A DNA stretch of 64,000 nucleotides, from assembly GCF_039530945.1 (NCBI RefSeq), contig NZ_BAAAPC010000023.1, positions 1 to 64,000 of the forward strand. Reading direction: 5' to 3'. A program made the translations under genes and the position numbers. The notes under the pieces are model-generated. The model was not told the origin of the DNA and did no database searches. It saw only the letters and a program-made list of their open reading frames with translations. This stretch comes from Nocardiopsis_C rhodophaea (GTDB taxonomy: Bacteria > Actinomycetota > Actinomycetes > Streptosporangiales > Streptosporangiaceae). This document shows, piece by piece, positions 17,000-25,616 of the stretch (position 1 is its first letter; each line of letters starts with the position of its first letter).

Positions 17000-17280
17000 A
17001 CCGCCTCCGCCCACGCCAAGTCAGCGCTCGATGCCGTCACCCGCTGCCTCGCTCCGTCGCCGCCGAGCTAGGCATCACCGTGTACGCGGTGGCTTCAGGC
17101 CACACGGCCACCGACATGCCCGTGCGAACTCGGTACGCCGGGGACCGGGCCCATAGCGAGGGGCTGTCCGTGTTCCCCGGCTGGGGACGGCGGAGGACAT
17201 CGTCGACGTTGTGGCCTTCTCCCCCCGACACCGCCCGCTGGGTCGCCGGCACCGAATCGAGATCGCACACAAAGGCATAG
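17000..17280 (+). pseudogene. Decayed C-terminal part of a short-chain dehydrogenase (SDR)
   Basis: Three frames together spell the C-terminal half of a classical SDR. First, from 17000, TASAHAKSALDAVTRCLA, matching the YxxxK active-site block with Tyr replaced by His. Then, from 17056 in another frame, VAAELGITVYAVASGHTATDM, the post-catalytic NAVAPGxTxTDM block. Then LGTAEDIVDVVAF from 17181 in a third frame, and PPDTARWVAGT from 17221. Real SDRs carry these blocks in this order and spacing. At least three frame changes and the lost Tyr make it non-functional. The N-terminal Rossmann part was not found. It lies between the conjugation module and the biosynthetic cluster. Confidence 0.8.
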
Positions 17281-17463
17281 TCAACGGGGCCACGGATCGA
17301 ATAGCGGAAGCCACCTCCACCCTCTCTTACCTGCCGTTACGTAACCCCAAGTCGGGCAAAACATCACAATCCACCAAGATCATGACATTAGGAATATTCA
17401 GACGATACGCCGGAAATATGAGCTTCTGGCGATAGTAGCCCCTGTGACTGGAAAGGGGCGCTG

Positions 17464-18753
17464 ATGGCACGCTTGAACGGTGGATACGCGGAGTCGCCGC
17501 ATGCCGCTCCCGTAGTACAGAAATACGGCGGAAGTTCTCTCACCACCCTCGACCAGGTCCGCTCCGTCGCGGAGCGGACCGCGGTCCGCCATCGGACTGG
17601 AACGCGCGTCGTCCTCGTCGTCTCCGCCCGCGGGAACAGCACCGATGACCTCCTCGCACTGGCGCGCGAGGTCGGCGCTGCCACTCCCGGCCGTGAGGTC
17701 GATCAGCTGCTGGGAACCGGAGAGTCGGCATCCTCGGCGCTCCTGGCCCTCGCGGTGCAGAGCGCCGGCGTCCCGGCGCTCTCCCTGACCGGAGAACAGA
17801 CCGGCATCCTGGCCAGCGGCGCGCACGGCCGCGGCACCATCGTCGCGGTCGACACTGAGCCGATCACCCGGGTCCTCGACTCCGGCGCGGTCGCCGTGGT
17901 CGCGGGCTTCCAAGGGGTGAACGAGCGGCGGGACATCATCACTCTGGGCCGCGGAGGATCTGACACGACGGCCGTCGCGATCGCCGCAGAACTCGGTGCC
18001 GACCACTGCGAGATCCACACGGACGTCCAGGGGGTCTACACCGCCGACCCCAGGCTGGTTCCCGAGGCCTCACGCATTCCGCGGATCGATGTGGACGTCA
18101 TGGCCGAAATGTCATTGGCCGGGGCGAAGGTCCTTCATTCACGCGCGGTCGAACTCGCGGCCGCCCACGCGGTGGACATCCATGTTCTGCACAACCAGCG
18201 GCCGGGACCGGGAACTTTCGTCGCGGCCCGAAACGACACCAGGAGAGACATGTTGGAGTCCAGCGGTCTCGTCACGAGCGTGATGGCCGATCGCCAGGTC
18301 GCCAGAATTGATCTGCGGCTGGCCGACAAGGATGCGACTGCACAGCTATTCGACTTCTTCGCACGGAAATCCGTTCTCGCCGACATGACCACGCTGCACG
18401 ACGTCGACGGCGGGGTCCACGTATCGGCGACGGTGGGCAGCGCCGACGTCGAAGCGGTGCGCTCCTATGCACAGTCATCCCTCGACGCCGCCCGGGTCGA
18501 GGTCGGTGACGACATCGCCAAGATCTCGCTCGTCGGCCAAGCCCTACTCAGCAGCCCGGAGTGCGCTGCTCGCGCCCTGCGCCGTCTGCGCCGCTCCGGG
18601 ATTTCCGCAAACGCGGTCTCGACCTCGCAGCTGCGGATCTCGATCACCGTCCCTGCGGCGGAGGCGACCCGCGCCACGCGACTACTGCACCGCGAGTTCG
18701 AGTTGGACTCGCGAAACACGGACCACGGATCCCCCTCCCCCGTGCCGGTCTGA
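17464..18753 (+). CDS. ask: Aspartate kinase of the biosynthetic cluster
   Basis: 429 residues from ATG 17464, with AAAGGGG upstream. It phosphorylates L-aspartate to aspartyl-4-phosphate, the first step towards aspartate semialdehyde. The kinase domain spans about 16-250, with KYGGSS at 20-25, LGRGGSDTTAVA and TDVQGVYTADPR. Two ACT domains follow from about 275 to 415 and normally bind Lys/Thr for feedback control. A cluster copy next to a GriI-type aldolase is expected, since that aldolase condenses aspartate semialdehyde with dihydroxyacetone phosphate. No semialdehyde dehydrogenase gene is present, so the housekeeping enzyme must supply that step. An internal ribosome-binding site marks a beta-subunit start at 18250. 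Confidence 0.93.
   Translation: MARLNGGYAESPHAAPVVQKYGGSSLTTLDQVRSVAERTAVRHRTGTRVVLVVSARGNSTDDLLALAREVGAATPGREVDQLLGTGESASSALLALAVQSAGVPALSLTGEQTGILASGAHGRGTIVAVDTEPITRVLDSGAVAVVAGFQGVNERRDIITLGRGGSDTTAVAIAAELGADHCEIHTDVQGVYTADPRLVPEASRIPRIDVDVMAEMSLAGAKVLHSRAVELAAAHAVDIHVLHNQRPGPGTFVAARNDTRRDMLESSGLVTSVMADRQVARIDLRLADKDATAQLFDFFARKSVLADMTTLHDVDGGVHVSATVGSADVEAVRSYAQSSLDAARVEVGDDIAKISLVGQALLSSPECAARALRRLRRSGISANAVSTSQLRISITVPAAEATRATRLLHREFELDSRNTDHGSPSPVPV
18250..18753 (+). other. In-frame internal start: aspartate kinase beta subunit
   Basis: ATG 18250 is in frame with the aspartate kinase and is preceded by CAGGAGAGAC, a much better ribosome-binding site than chance would give inside a gene. 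Translation from here yields a 167-residue ACT-domain protein (starts MLESSGLVTSVMAD). Actinobacterial and Bacillus class aspartokinases are known alpha2-beta2 enzymes whose beta subunit is made from exactly such an internal start. Use here is inferred from that precedent and the site. Confidence 0.65.
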
Positions 18754-18801
18754 CCTGATCAGCGACAGCACCGACCTCACCAACGAAAGAGGAGGCTGAC
18801 C

Positions 18802-19637
18802 ATGACCGCGAACTTGCCCTTTTCTCGACAACTGCGTATACGCCGGATGTACCGCAACGGCGATGACGGGCTGGTCATCGTACCGCTTGACCACTCGGTC
18901 ACCGAAGGACCGGTGACCGGGGGACGACACCTGAACCGCCTGGCCGGCAGCTCGCGGGCAACGGTGTCGACGGTGCCGTCCTGCACAAGGGAAGCCTGCG
19001 GTACCTGGATCCCGGGTGGTTCACGTCCATGTCCCTGATCGTGCACCTGAGCGCGAGCACCGTGCACGCCCCGGATCCCGACGCGAAGTACCTGGTCGCC
19101 GACGTCGAGGAGAGCCTGCGTCTGGGAGCCGACGCGGTCAGCGTCCACGTCAATATCGGCTCGGACGGGGAGCGGCGGCAGATCGCCGACATGGCCGTCG
19201 TGGCGGAGGCCTGTGACCGCTGGAACGTCCCGCTGCTGGCCATGATGTACCCCCGCGGCCCGCAGATCTCCAACCCGCGCAAGGCAGAACTTGTCGCGCA
19301 CGCGGTCTCGCTCGCCGCCGACCTGGGGGCCGACGTAGTCAAAACTGTCTGCGCCGAAACAGTGTCCGAGATGCAGGACATCACCGACCTGTCCCCGATT
19401 CCGGTGGTCGTCGTCGGAGGTCCCCGGGAGCCCGACGAGGACCGGGTCCTGGCCTACGTCGAAGAGGCGCTGCAGGGCGGCGCGGGGGGCGTGGCGATGG
19501 GGCGCAACGTGTTCCTCGCCCCCGACCCCGGTGCCATGGCGGCCAAAGTCGCCGACCTCGTCCACGCCCAACGGCGCCCGCTCGTGGACGCGGTTCCCAC
19601 CACGGTCACCCGGTCACCCGTTCCCGCTCTGTCCTAA
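18802..19637 (+). pseudogene. griI: GriI-type 2-amino-4,5-dihydroxy-6-oxo-7-phosphonooxyheptanoate synthase, frameshifted
   Basis: The start ATG 18802 has AGGAGG upstream and encodes MTANLPFSRQL. It continues in frame to about 18945, then jumps: the sequence ctggccggcagctcgcg needs one extra base (expected LAGQLAGNGVDG). The rest, LAGNGVDGAVLHKG to the stop at 19637, is in another frame. With the base restored the product is about 278 residues, full length for this DhnA/FBP-aldolase-like family. The enzyme joins aspartate semialdehyde and dihydroxyacetone phosphate, the first committed step to 3-amino-4-hydroxybenzoate. The loop Asp30 (PLDHS) is in the first frame and the likely Schiff-base Lys (GADVVKT) in the second, so neither fragment should work. 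A real mutation and a sequencing error are both possible. Confidence 0.85.
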
Positions 19638-19667
19638 AGTCCCGCGATCTCTGAAGGAGAACCCCTC

Positions 19668-20774
19668 ATGAAGCTCAGCTGGCTCGACATCCGCTCCCTC
19701 GGCGAGGCCAAGGAGGCGATCCTCCAGGAGGCCTTGCACAACCGCCTCGACGGCGTCGTCGCGGATGACGCCGCGGATCTGGCCGACCTGCCCCCGACCG
19801 TGACCAAGGTGCTGTTCCCCCGACCTGGCGAGATGCCGGACAGATTCGACGGCGTATCGGTGGTGATCGTCGACCCGAAGACCCACGGCATCACCCCGGC
19901 CGAGTTGGCGGTGGCCCACCCTGGCGTCGAGTTCGGCAAATTCATCGAGATCACCGACGCTCCGACGCTGGACGAGGCGTGCGCTGCGGCCCGCGCCGAG
20001 ACGTGGAGCCTCTTGCAGTTCCGCGACCCGACCAAGATCCCGCTGGAGATCGTCATCGCGGCGGCGGCCCGCTCGACCGGCAGCCTGATCACCGTCGCGC
20101 AGGATGTGGAGGAGGCCGAGATCATCTTCGGGGTGCTCGAGCACGGCTCGGACGGGGTCATGATGGCCCCGGCGCAGGTCGGCGACGCCGCCCGCCTCAA
20201 GGCCGCCGCCGAGGCGCAGACCCCCGCCCTCAACTTGGTGGAGCTGGAGGTCCGCAAGACCGAGCACATCGGTATGGGAGAGCGCGCCTGCGTCGACACC
20301 TGCACCCACTTCCGCGAGGACGAAGGCATCCTCGTCGGCTCGCACTCCAAGGGCATGATCCTGTGCGTCAGCGAGACCCACCCGCTGCCCTACATGCCCA
20401 CACGCCCCTTCCGGGTGAACGCCGGCGCGATCCACTCCTACACGCTCTCCAAGGACGAGCGCACCAACTACCTCAGCGAGCTCAAAGCCGGAAGCAAGGT
20501 CATGGCCGTCGACGTCAAAGGCCAGACCCGCATGGTGACGGTCGGCCGGGTCAAGATCGAATCCCGTCCGCTCATCTCGATCGACGCGGTGGCACCGAGG
20601 GGCGAGTCGGTCAACCTCATCCTGCAGGACGACTGGCACGTCCGCGTCCTCGGCCCTGAAGGGGCCGTCCTGAACAGTACCGAGCTCAAACCGGGCGACA
20701 CCGTCCTGGGCTACCTGCCCAGCGAGGACCGACACGTGGGCTACCCGATCGACGAGTTCTGCCTGGAGAAGTGA
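19668..20774 (+). CDS. griH: GriH-type 3-amino-4-hydroxybenzoate synthase (3-dehydroquinate synthase II family)
   Basis: 368 residues from ATG 19668, with AAGGAGA upstream. It closely follows the GriH / AroB' (DHQS-II) family over its whole length: MKLSWLDIRSL at the start, ILVGSHSKGM in the middle, and a C-terminal end such as GYPIDEFCLEK. GriH converts the seven-carbon product of GriI into 3-amino-4-hydroxybenzoate with Mn2+ and without an oxidant. The gene is intact, unlike its partner upstream. It sits 30 bp after that gene, so both should be on one mRNA. A very strong hairpin at 20783-20828 starts 8 bp after the stop. Confidence 0.92.
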   Translation: MKLSWLDIRSLGEAKEAILQEALHNRLDGVVADDAADLADLPPTVTKVLFPRPGEMPDRFDGVSVVIVDPKTHGITPAELAVAHPGVEFGKFIEITDAPTLDEACAAARAETWSLLQFRDPTKIPLEIVIAAAARSTGSLITVAQDVEEAEIIFGVLEHGSDGVMMAPAQVGDAARLKAAAEAQTPALNLVELEVRKTEHIGMGERACVDTCTHFREDEGILVGSHSKGMILCVSETHPLPYMPTRPFRVNAGAIHSYTLSKDERTNYLSELKAGSKVMAVDVKGQTRMVTVGRVKIESRPLISIDAVAPRGESVNLILQDDWHVRVLGPEGAVLNSTELKPGDTVLGYLPSEDRHVGYPIDEFCLEK

Positions 20775-20782
20775 CCAGTCCT

Positions 20783-20828
20783 CCCGGAGGCGCCGCGGCG
20801 CCCATGCCGACGCCGCGGCGCCTCCGGG
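20783..20828 (+). terminator. Perfect 18-bp hairpin between griH and melC1
   Basis: Left arm 20783-20800 (CCCGGAGGCGCCGCGGCG) pairs perfectly with right arm 20811-20828 around a 10-nt loop. No U-tract follows. It lies inside what otherwise looks like a single operon, so it may be a partial terminator, an mRNA stabiliser for the upstream genes, or a transcription-unit boundary with a new promoter before melC1. Confidence 0.75.
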
Positions 20829-20851
20829 ATTGTGACCAGAAGGGAGTGCGC

Positions 20852-21226
20852 ATGCTCAATCGACGCGACGTGATACGGCGCGGAGGAGCGGTGGCAATCG
20901 GTGTCGCCGGCCTGGGGGCCGCCGGCTACCTCCCTGCGAAGGCGCAGCGGCCGGATGCGTCCGAAGAATCCCGGGCCGGACGACCGTACCGCGAGAGCTA
21001 CCGGGGACGGACGATCCAGATCCACGAGACGGAGTACGGACCGGACGTGCGTGTGGACGGGGATCCACTACACCTGATGCAGCTGGGCGCGAACGCCTAT
21101 GTGAGTTCGACGTGCCACTACGAGGTACTCGAAAGCCCACTGCAGGCGGCCCGTGCGGCGGTGGACGAACTGCAGGGGGCGCGCCTCCTGGACATCGGAA
21201 ACGGGATGAACTTCCACCGGATGTGA
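20852..21226 (+). CDS. melC1: Tyrosinase copper chaperone (MelC1 family)
   Basis: 124 residues from ATG 20852, preceded by AAGGGAG. The N-terminus is a Tat-type signal: NRRDVIRRGG followed by a hydrophobic stretch (AVAIGVAGLGAAGYL) and an AKA cleavage site. The mature part matches MelC1: a YRGRTIQI segment, VDGDPLHLMQLG, and a His/Cys-containing YVSSTCHYE block. MelC1 proteins bind apo-tyrosinase, load copper and carry it across the membrane. The tyrosinase gene follows after 34 bp, the normal melC1-melC2 arrangement, and equivalents (GriE, NspE) accompany the o-aminophenol oxidases of grixazone and nitrosobenzamide pathways. Confidence 0.9.
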   Translation: MLNRRDVIRRGGAVAIGVAGLGAAGYLPAKAQRPDASEESRAGRPYRESYRGRTIQIHETEYGPDVRVDGDPLHLMQLGANAYVSSTCHYEVLESPLQAARAAVDELQGARLLDIGNGMNFHRM

Positions 21227-21260
21227 CCCCGGCACCCCACGCGTTCTTTGAGAGGCGGAC

Positions 21261-22178
21261 ATGGTCCACGTTCGCAAGAACCACCTTGACATGACGGAAG
21301 AGGAGCGGCGGCGCTTCATCGAGGCCGTCCTCGAGATCAAACGGCGCGGAGTCTACGACGAGTTCGTGCGCATCCACGTCGATGTCAACTCTAAGGACTA
21401 CATCGACAAGGACACCGGGAAGCGCACCGGCCACATCAACCCGGGGTTCCTTCCCTGGCACCGGCAGTACTTGATCAAGTTCGAGAACGAGCTCCGGAAG
21501 ATCGACCCGACGGTGACGCTGCCGTACTGGGACTGGACACACGACCAGTCCCGGAACTCCCCGCTGTGGAGCGAAAAATTCATGGGAGGGGACGGCCGGG
21601 AGGAGGACGGCATGGTCACCTCCGGCCCTTTCGCCTTTTCCAACGGCTGGAAACTGAAGATCAATGTGCGGCCGGAGGGGCCGGAGGACCCTGCGCTCAA
21701 CGGCCACTACACCGTCGACGACCGGGAGTTCCTCATCCGGCGCATCGGGCGCAAGATCCAGGAGCTGCCCTCCGTTGAGCAGCTCGACCAGACCCTGGCC
21801 CTCCCGGTGTACGACTGCCCGCCCTGGGACTACACCTCCGGCGGCGACGCCCCCTACAACAGCTTCCGTAACCACCTGGAGGGCTACACGGGGTTCCCGT
21901 GGGAGCCGAAGGCCGGAAAGCTGCACGGCGCCGGTCACCAGTGGGTGGGCGGGCACATGATGTACATCGCCTCCCCAAACGATCCGGTCTTCTTCCTGCA
22001 CCACTGCTTCATCGACAAGTGCTGGGCCGACTGGCAGGAGCGGCATCCGGACGTCCCGCACTACCTGCCCACCGAACCCACCCCCGAAGTCCCCGACATC
22101 AGCACGCCGCTGTTCCCCTGGCACACCATGACCCCCGGCGATCTCGTCGACCACACCCGGTTCTACGAGTACGCGTGA
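21261..22178 (+). CDS. Tyrosinase-type copper oxidase (GriF/NspF-like)
   Basis: 305 residues from ATG 21261 (GAGAGGCG upstream). A type-3 copper centre is visible: CuA histidines His39, His58 and His67 (GFLPWHRQYL) and CuB histidines His222, His226 (LHGAGHQWVGG) and His248 (FFLHHCF). The signature NDPVFFLHH is typical, with Phe where many tyrosinases have Trp. It has no signal of its own and should leave the cell with MelC1. In an aminohydroxybenzoate cluster its substrate is probably an o-aminophenol. Known relatives either oxidise it to a phenoxazinone precursor (GriF) or nitrosate it (NspF). The asparagine-synthetase-like gene next door favours the second, but sequence does not decide. Confidence 0.9.
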   Translation: MVHVRKNHLDMTEEERRRFIEAVLEIKRRGVYDEFVRIHVDVNSKDYIDKDTGKRTGHINPGFLPWHRQYLIKFENELRKIDPTVTLPYWDWTHDQSRNSPLWSEKFMGGDGREEDGMVTSGPFAFSNGWKLKINVRPEGPEDPALNGHYTVDDREFLIRRIGRKIQELPSVEQLDQTLALPVYDCPPWDYTSGGDAPYNSFRNHLEGYTGFPWEPKAGKLHGAGHQWVGGHMMYIASPNDPVFFLHHCFIDKCWADWQERHPDVPHYLPTEPTPEVPDISTPLFPWHTMTPGDLVDHTRFYEYA

Positions 22179-22200
22179 CGAGAAGAGAGAAGGATTTCCG

Positions 22201-24060
22201 ATGTGCGGAATCACCGGTTGGGTCTCGTACTCGCGGGACCTGAGACAGCACGGCGCGGAGCTGGAGGCCATGGTCGCGACCATGGCCTGCCGGGGGCCCG
22301 ACGCGGGTGGCACCTGGCGGGACCGCCACGCGGCACTGGGGCACCGCCGACTGGCCATCATCGACCTGGAGGGCGGTCGGCAGCCGATGACCGCCGAGGA
22401 GAGCGGGCACTCTCCGACGGTCATCAGCTACAGCGGCGAGGTGTACAACTTCCGCGAACTGCGCGCGGAGCTGCGGCGGCGCGGCCACCGGTTCCGCACG
22501 GCCAGCGACACCGAGGTCGTGCTGCGCGCCTACCTGGAATGGGGAGATGCGTTCGCCGAACGCCTGAACGGGATGTTCGCCTTCGCCATCTGGGATGCCC
22601 GGACCGAGGAGCTGGTGCTGGTCCGGGACCGGATGGGCGTCAAGCCACTGTTTTACTACCCCACGGGCGACGGCGTCCTCTTCGGTTCCGAACACAAGGC
22701 GATCACCGCCCACCCGGAGGTACGGGCTCGGGTGGACCCGGACGGCCTCCGCGAGATCTTCGCCCTGACCATGACCCCCGAGCACGCCGTCCAGCAGGGA
22801 ATGTACGAGGTGCGGCCGGGCGGTCTGGTCCGGATCTCCCGCCGGGGGGTGCGTACGAGCCGCTACTGGTCGCTGGAGTCCCATCCGCACGAGGACGACC
22901 TGGACACCACCGTGCGCACCGTCCGCGACTTGCTGGAGGACACTGTCAGCCGCCAGCTGGTCTCCGACGTCCCCCTGTGCTCCCTGCTCTCCGGCGGACT
23001 GGACTCCAGTGCAGTCACCGCTCTAGCGGCGCGCGGGCTCGCACGGGAGGGCGGGGAGCGCGTACGCACCTTTTCCGTCGACTTCGCCGGGCACAGTGAG
23101 CGGTTCCGGCCCAACGCCGTGTGGGAGAGCCCGGACTCGCCATACGTCGACGAGGCAGTGCGGCACATCGGCGCCGACCACGAGAACATCATCCTGGACA
23201 ACGCGGAACTGCTGCGCCCGGACGTGCGCCGGGCCGTGCTCCGGGCGCTGGATCTTCCCACCGTCACCGGCGACATGGAGTACTCCCTCTACCTCCTCTT
23301 CCAAGCAATCCGGAGCCGGTCGACCGTCGCGCTGTCGGGCGAGTCCGCAGACGAGCTGTTCGGCGGGTACAGCCACTTCCACGACCCGGAAGCGGTGCGC
23401 TCTCCGACCTTCCCCTGGCACCTGCCGTTCGAGCGCGCCGGCGGCCAGGGGGCTCTTCGTACAGCCGGCCTCTGGGACAGGCTGGACCTGGGCGGCTATA
23501 TCGAGCAGCGGTACAAGGAGGCGCTGGCCGAGGTCCCCGTTCTGGAGGGCGAGTCTCCTGAGGAAGCGCGCATGCGGGAGATCAGCTACCTGCACCTGAC
23601 GCGGTTCGTCACGTTCCTGCTGGACCGCAAGGACCGCATCAGCATGGCGGTGGGGTTGGAGGTCCGTGTGCCCTTCTGCGACCACCGGCTCGTCGAGTAC
23701 GTGTTCAACACCCCCTGGGCGATGAAGACCTTCGACGGGCGGGAGAAGAGCCTGCTGCGCGCCGCCACGGAGGACCTGCTGCCGCGCTCGATCTCGCAGC
23801 GCAAGAAGAGCCCGTACCCCTCCACCCAGGACCTGCGGTACGAAGCGTCGCTGAGGGAACGCGTCGCCGCCCTCGCCGAAGGGGATTCTCCGGTGCTCGA
23901 TCTGGTCGACCGTCGGGGGATCCGCGACCTGCTCGAACGCCCCTCGGGAACATACGCGATCGGCGGTCCCTACAGCGCCCGGGCCGTGCTCGAACGACTG
24001 CTCGACCTGGATATCTGGCTTCGCGAGGGGGACGTCGAGCTGATCGCTCAGAGCGGCTGA
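22201..24060 (+). CDS. asnB: Asparagine-synthetase-like glutamine amidotransferase
   Basis: 619 residues from ATG 22201, with AGAAGG upstream. It has both AsnB domains: an Ntn glutaminase with nucleophile Cys2 (MCGITGW) and RGPDAGG, residues 1 to about 200, and an ATP-pyrophosphatase synthetase domain with the P-loop SGGLDSS near residue 263. Cluster-borne AsnB homologues often make amides other than asparagine. In the nitrosobenzamide (nsp) locus an AsnB-like enzyme amidates 3-amino-4-hydroxybenzoate to the benzamide, and the same job is likely here given the adjacent GriH and tyrosinase genes. A duplicate housekeeping asparagine synthetase is the alternative. It ends the plus-strand operon; a 12-bp-stem terminator follows at 24130. 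Confidence 0.9.
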   Translation: MCGITGWVSYSRDLRQHGAELEAMVATMACRGPDAGGTWRDRHAALGHRRLAIIDLEGGRQPMTAEESGHSPTVISYSGEVYNFRELRAELRRRGHRFRTASDTEVVLRAYLEWGDAFAERLNGMFAFAIWDARTEELVLVRDRMGVKPLFYYPTGDGVLFGSEHKAITAHPEVRARVDPDGLREIFALTMTPEHAVQQGMYEVRPGGLVRISRRGVRTSRYWSLESHPHEDDLDTTVRTVRDLLEDTVSRQLVSDVPLCSLLSGGLDSSAVTALAARGLAREGGERVRTFSVDFAGHSERFRPNAVWESPDSPYVDEAVRHIGADHENIILDNAELLRPDVRRAVLRALDLPTVTGDMEYSLYLLFQAIRSRSTVALSGESADELFGGYSHFHDPEAVRSPTFPWHLPFERAGGQGALRTAGLWDRLDLGGYIEQRYKEALAEVPVLEGESPEEARMREISYLHLTRFVTFLLDRKDRISMAVGLEVRVPFCDHRLVEYVFNTPWAMKTFDGREKSLLRAATEDLLPRSISQRKKSPYPSTQDLRYEASLRERVAALAEGDSPVLDLVDRRGIRDLLERPSGTYAIGGPYSARAVLERLLDLDIWLREGDVELIAQSG

Positions 24061-24129
24061 ACCACCGCCCGCCCCGGACTGGCCGCGGCGCCGGTGCCGA
24101 CCGTCCCGGCCGATACGGCGCCGCCCCCG

Positions 24130-24156
24130 CCCCCTGGCCGCGTTGCGGTCAGGGGG
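24130..24156. terminator. Bidirectional terminator between asnB and the LuxR gene
   Basis: CCCCCTGGCCGC (24130-24141) pairs with GCGGTCAGGGGG (24145-24156) around a 3-nt loop, one pair being a G-U wobble. GCCTTCTC follows. It lies between the stop codons of two convergent genes (24060 and 24232). Confidence 0.75.
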
Positions 24157-24231
24157 CCTTCTCGGCGGCTGCTCGGCGTGGACTGTTCGGCCAGCGGAGC
24201 CGTCCACGCCGACGCCGAGCCGGAGGGCGGG

Positions 24232-25383
24232 TCAGTCGAGGATCCGCTGCTCCCTGCCCTCGCTCAGCGGCGCGTAGTGCTCGGTGAAAAGCTTGGCGAC
24301 CAGTTCACCGCGGCTGGCCACATGGGTTTTCTCGAAGATGGACTTGATGTGGTCGCGGACGGTGTGCGGGGAGATGTAGAGCCTGTCGCCGATCTCGGCC
24401 GTGCCCAGCCCGCGCGCGATGTGCTGAGTGATTTCCAGCTCGCGGTCGGTGAGACGGTAAGCGCGGACCATCAGCGGGGCGACCTCCGAGATGGAGGCCG
24501 GTTCGATCACCACCACCGAGGCACCCGGCTCCCCGTCGACCGTCCGCAGGCAGGACGCGTGGCACACCAGCCAGCGTCCGTGCCGCCCCCGGACCCGTAC
24601 CCGCGCCGAACCCCGGTCGCGACCGGAGGCGATGGCCCGCGCCTTGCTGACCGTGCTGTGGATCCAGGCCGGGATCGCCATTCTCAGCGCATTGCCGGTG
24701 TCCGGTTCGCCGCCGCCCGCCTCGGCGAGTTCGGTCAGGTACTGGTGCGCCGCGTCGTTGAATGAAACCAGGGCGCCCGACGGGGCGAAGTGGAGCAGGC
24801 CCGGCTCGGGCCCGGAGCTGGGGGCGGGGTCACCGTCGAGGCGGGGTTCGGCGAACGACCGCAGCCGGCGGGCCAGCGCGGCCGAGACCCGTTGTACGAC
24901 ACGGGTGTCGTCGGCGCCGAACACCGGGCTCTCCCGCGCCCGGAAGAGGCTGATCTGGCCCCAGGGGTTCCCGTCGGCGCGCGCCACCGCCCGCAGCTCG
25001 TCGTTCAGGCCCCGGGGCCGCAGAAACGCCCGGTAGAGAGTGCTGCGGTCGGGCAGGCCCCCGGTCGAGCCGTGCAACGTGGCAGTCGGCACCTTGGCCC
25101 GGGCCAGGTCGCTGAACAGGTTGACGTTCTCGGTCAGCAACTCCTCTTCCCAGTAGACCGAGCAGCCGTCCTCACCAAGGTTCTCCACGCGCACCGGATG
25201 GGTCATCATCCCGGTCAGGGGATCCGTGGCGCGCCACACCGCGGCGTCAAAGGGCACGATCGAGCGCAGGCGCTCCGACGCCCGGGCGAACAGCTCCAGC
25301 GCGTCGTCGGCCTGCTCGATCTCCGCCAGCAGGGCCGCCAACCTCCGTCGGGCGTCTCGTCCCGCACCGCCGCTCGCGTTCAT
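24232..25383 (-). CDS. LuxR-family transcriptional regulator with GAF-like sensor region
   Basis: 383 residues from ATG 25383, with AGAGGAG upstream; the frame extends 216 bases further but that part is Arg-rich and has no site. The C-terminal 65 residues are a LuxR/NarL helix-turn-helix (LTDRELEITQHIARGLGTAEIG, then ISPHTVRDHIKSIFEK). The N-terminal 170 residues resemble a GAF-type ligand domain (PFDAAVWRATDP onward), and a PAS-like segment lies between (LLHFAPSGALVSFNDAAHQYL). It faces away from the FAD oxidoreductase gene across a 233-bp gap and is a candidate cluster regulator. No ligand can be inferred. Confidence 0.88.
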   Translation of the reverse strand: MNASGGAGRDARRRLAALLAEIEQADDALELFARASERLRSIVPFDAAVWRATDPLTGMMTHPVRVENLGEDGCSVYWEEELLTENVNLFSDLARAKVPTATLHGSTGGLPDRSTLYRAFLRPRGLNDELRAVARADGNPWGQISLFRARESPVFGADDTRVVQRVSAALARRLRSFAEPRLDGDPAPSSGPEPGLLHFAPSGALVSFNDAAHQYLTELAEAGGGEPDTGNALRMAIPAWIHSTVSKARAIASGRDRGSARVRVRGRHGRWLVCHASCLRTVDGEPGASVVVIEPASISEVAPLMVRAYRLTDRELEITQHIARGLGTAEIGDRLYISPHTVRDHIKSIFEKTHVASRGELVAKLFTEHYAPLSEGREQRILD

Positions 25384-25616
25384 GCTCTCTCCTCTTCGCG
25401 CCGTCGGGCGCACACGGATGTCCCCGCCCATGCTGGCCGATGTCGCGTCCTCGGCACACCCCCTCATCGAGGGGGTTTCCCGGTCGTCCGACCACCCCCT
25501 CGCGGGATGGTTCCCCCGCCGCAGCCGGACGAGGATGCGGAGCGTCGCCTTCGAACGCGTCCAAGGGGCAGCGGCCGCGGCCCTCCCCGCGACGCCCACA
25601 TCTCAAGGACCTGACC

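Noticed and set aside
17438..17463. Small hairpin (CCCCT/AGGGG) over the aspartate kinase ribosome-binding site
   Set aside because: Only about five pairs with a bulge; too weak to call a translational switch.
19029..19637. Treating the second GriI fragment as a separate intact gene starting at ATG 19029
   Set aside because: No ribosome-binding site, and it would lack the first 75 residues including the loop Asp. One frameshifted gene explains both parts better.
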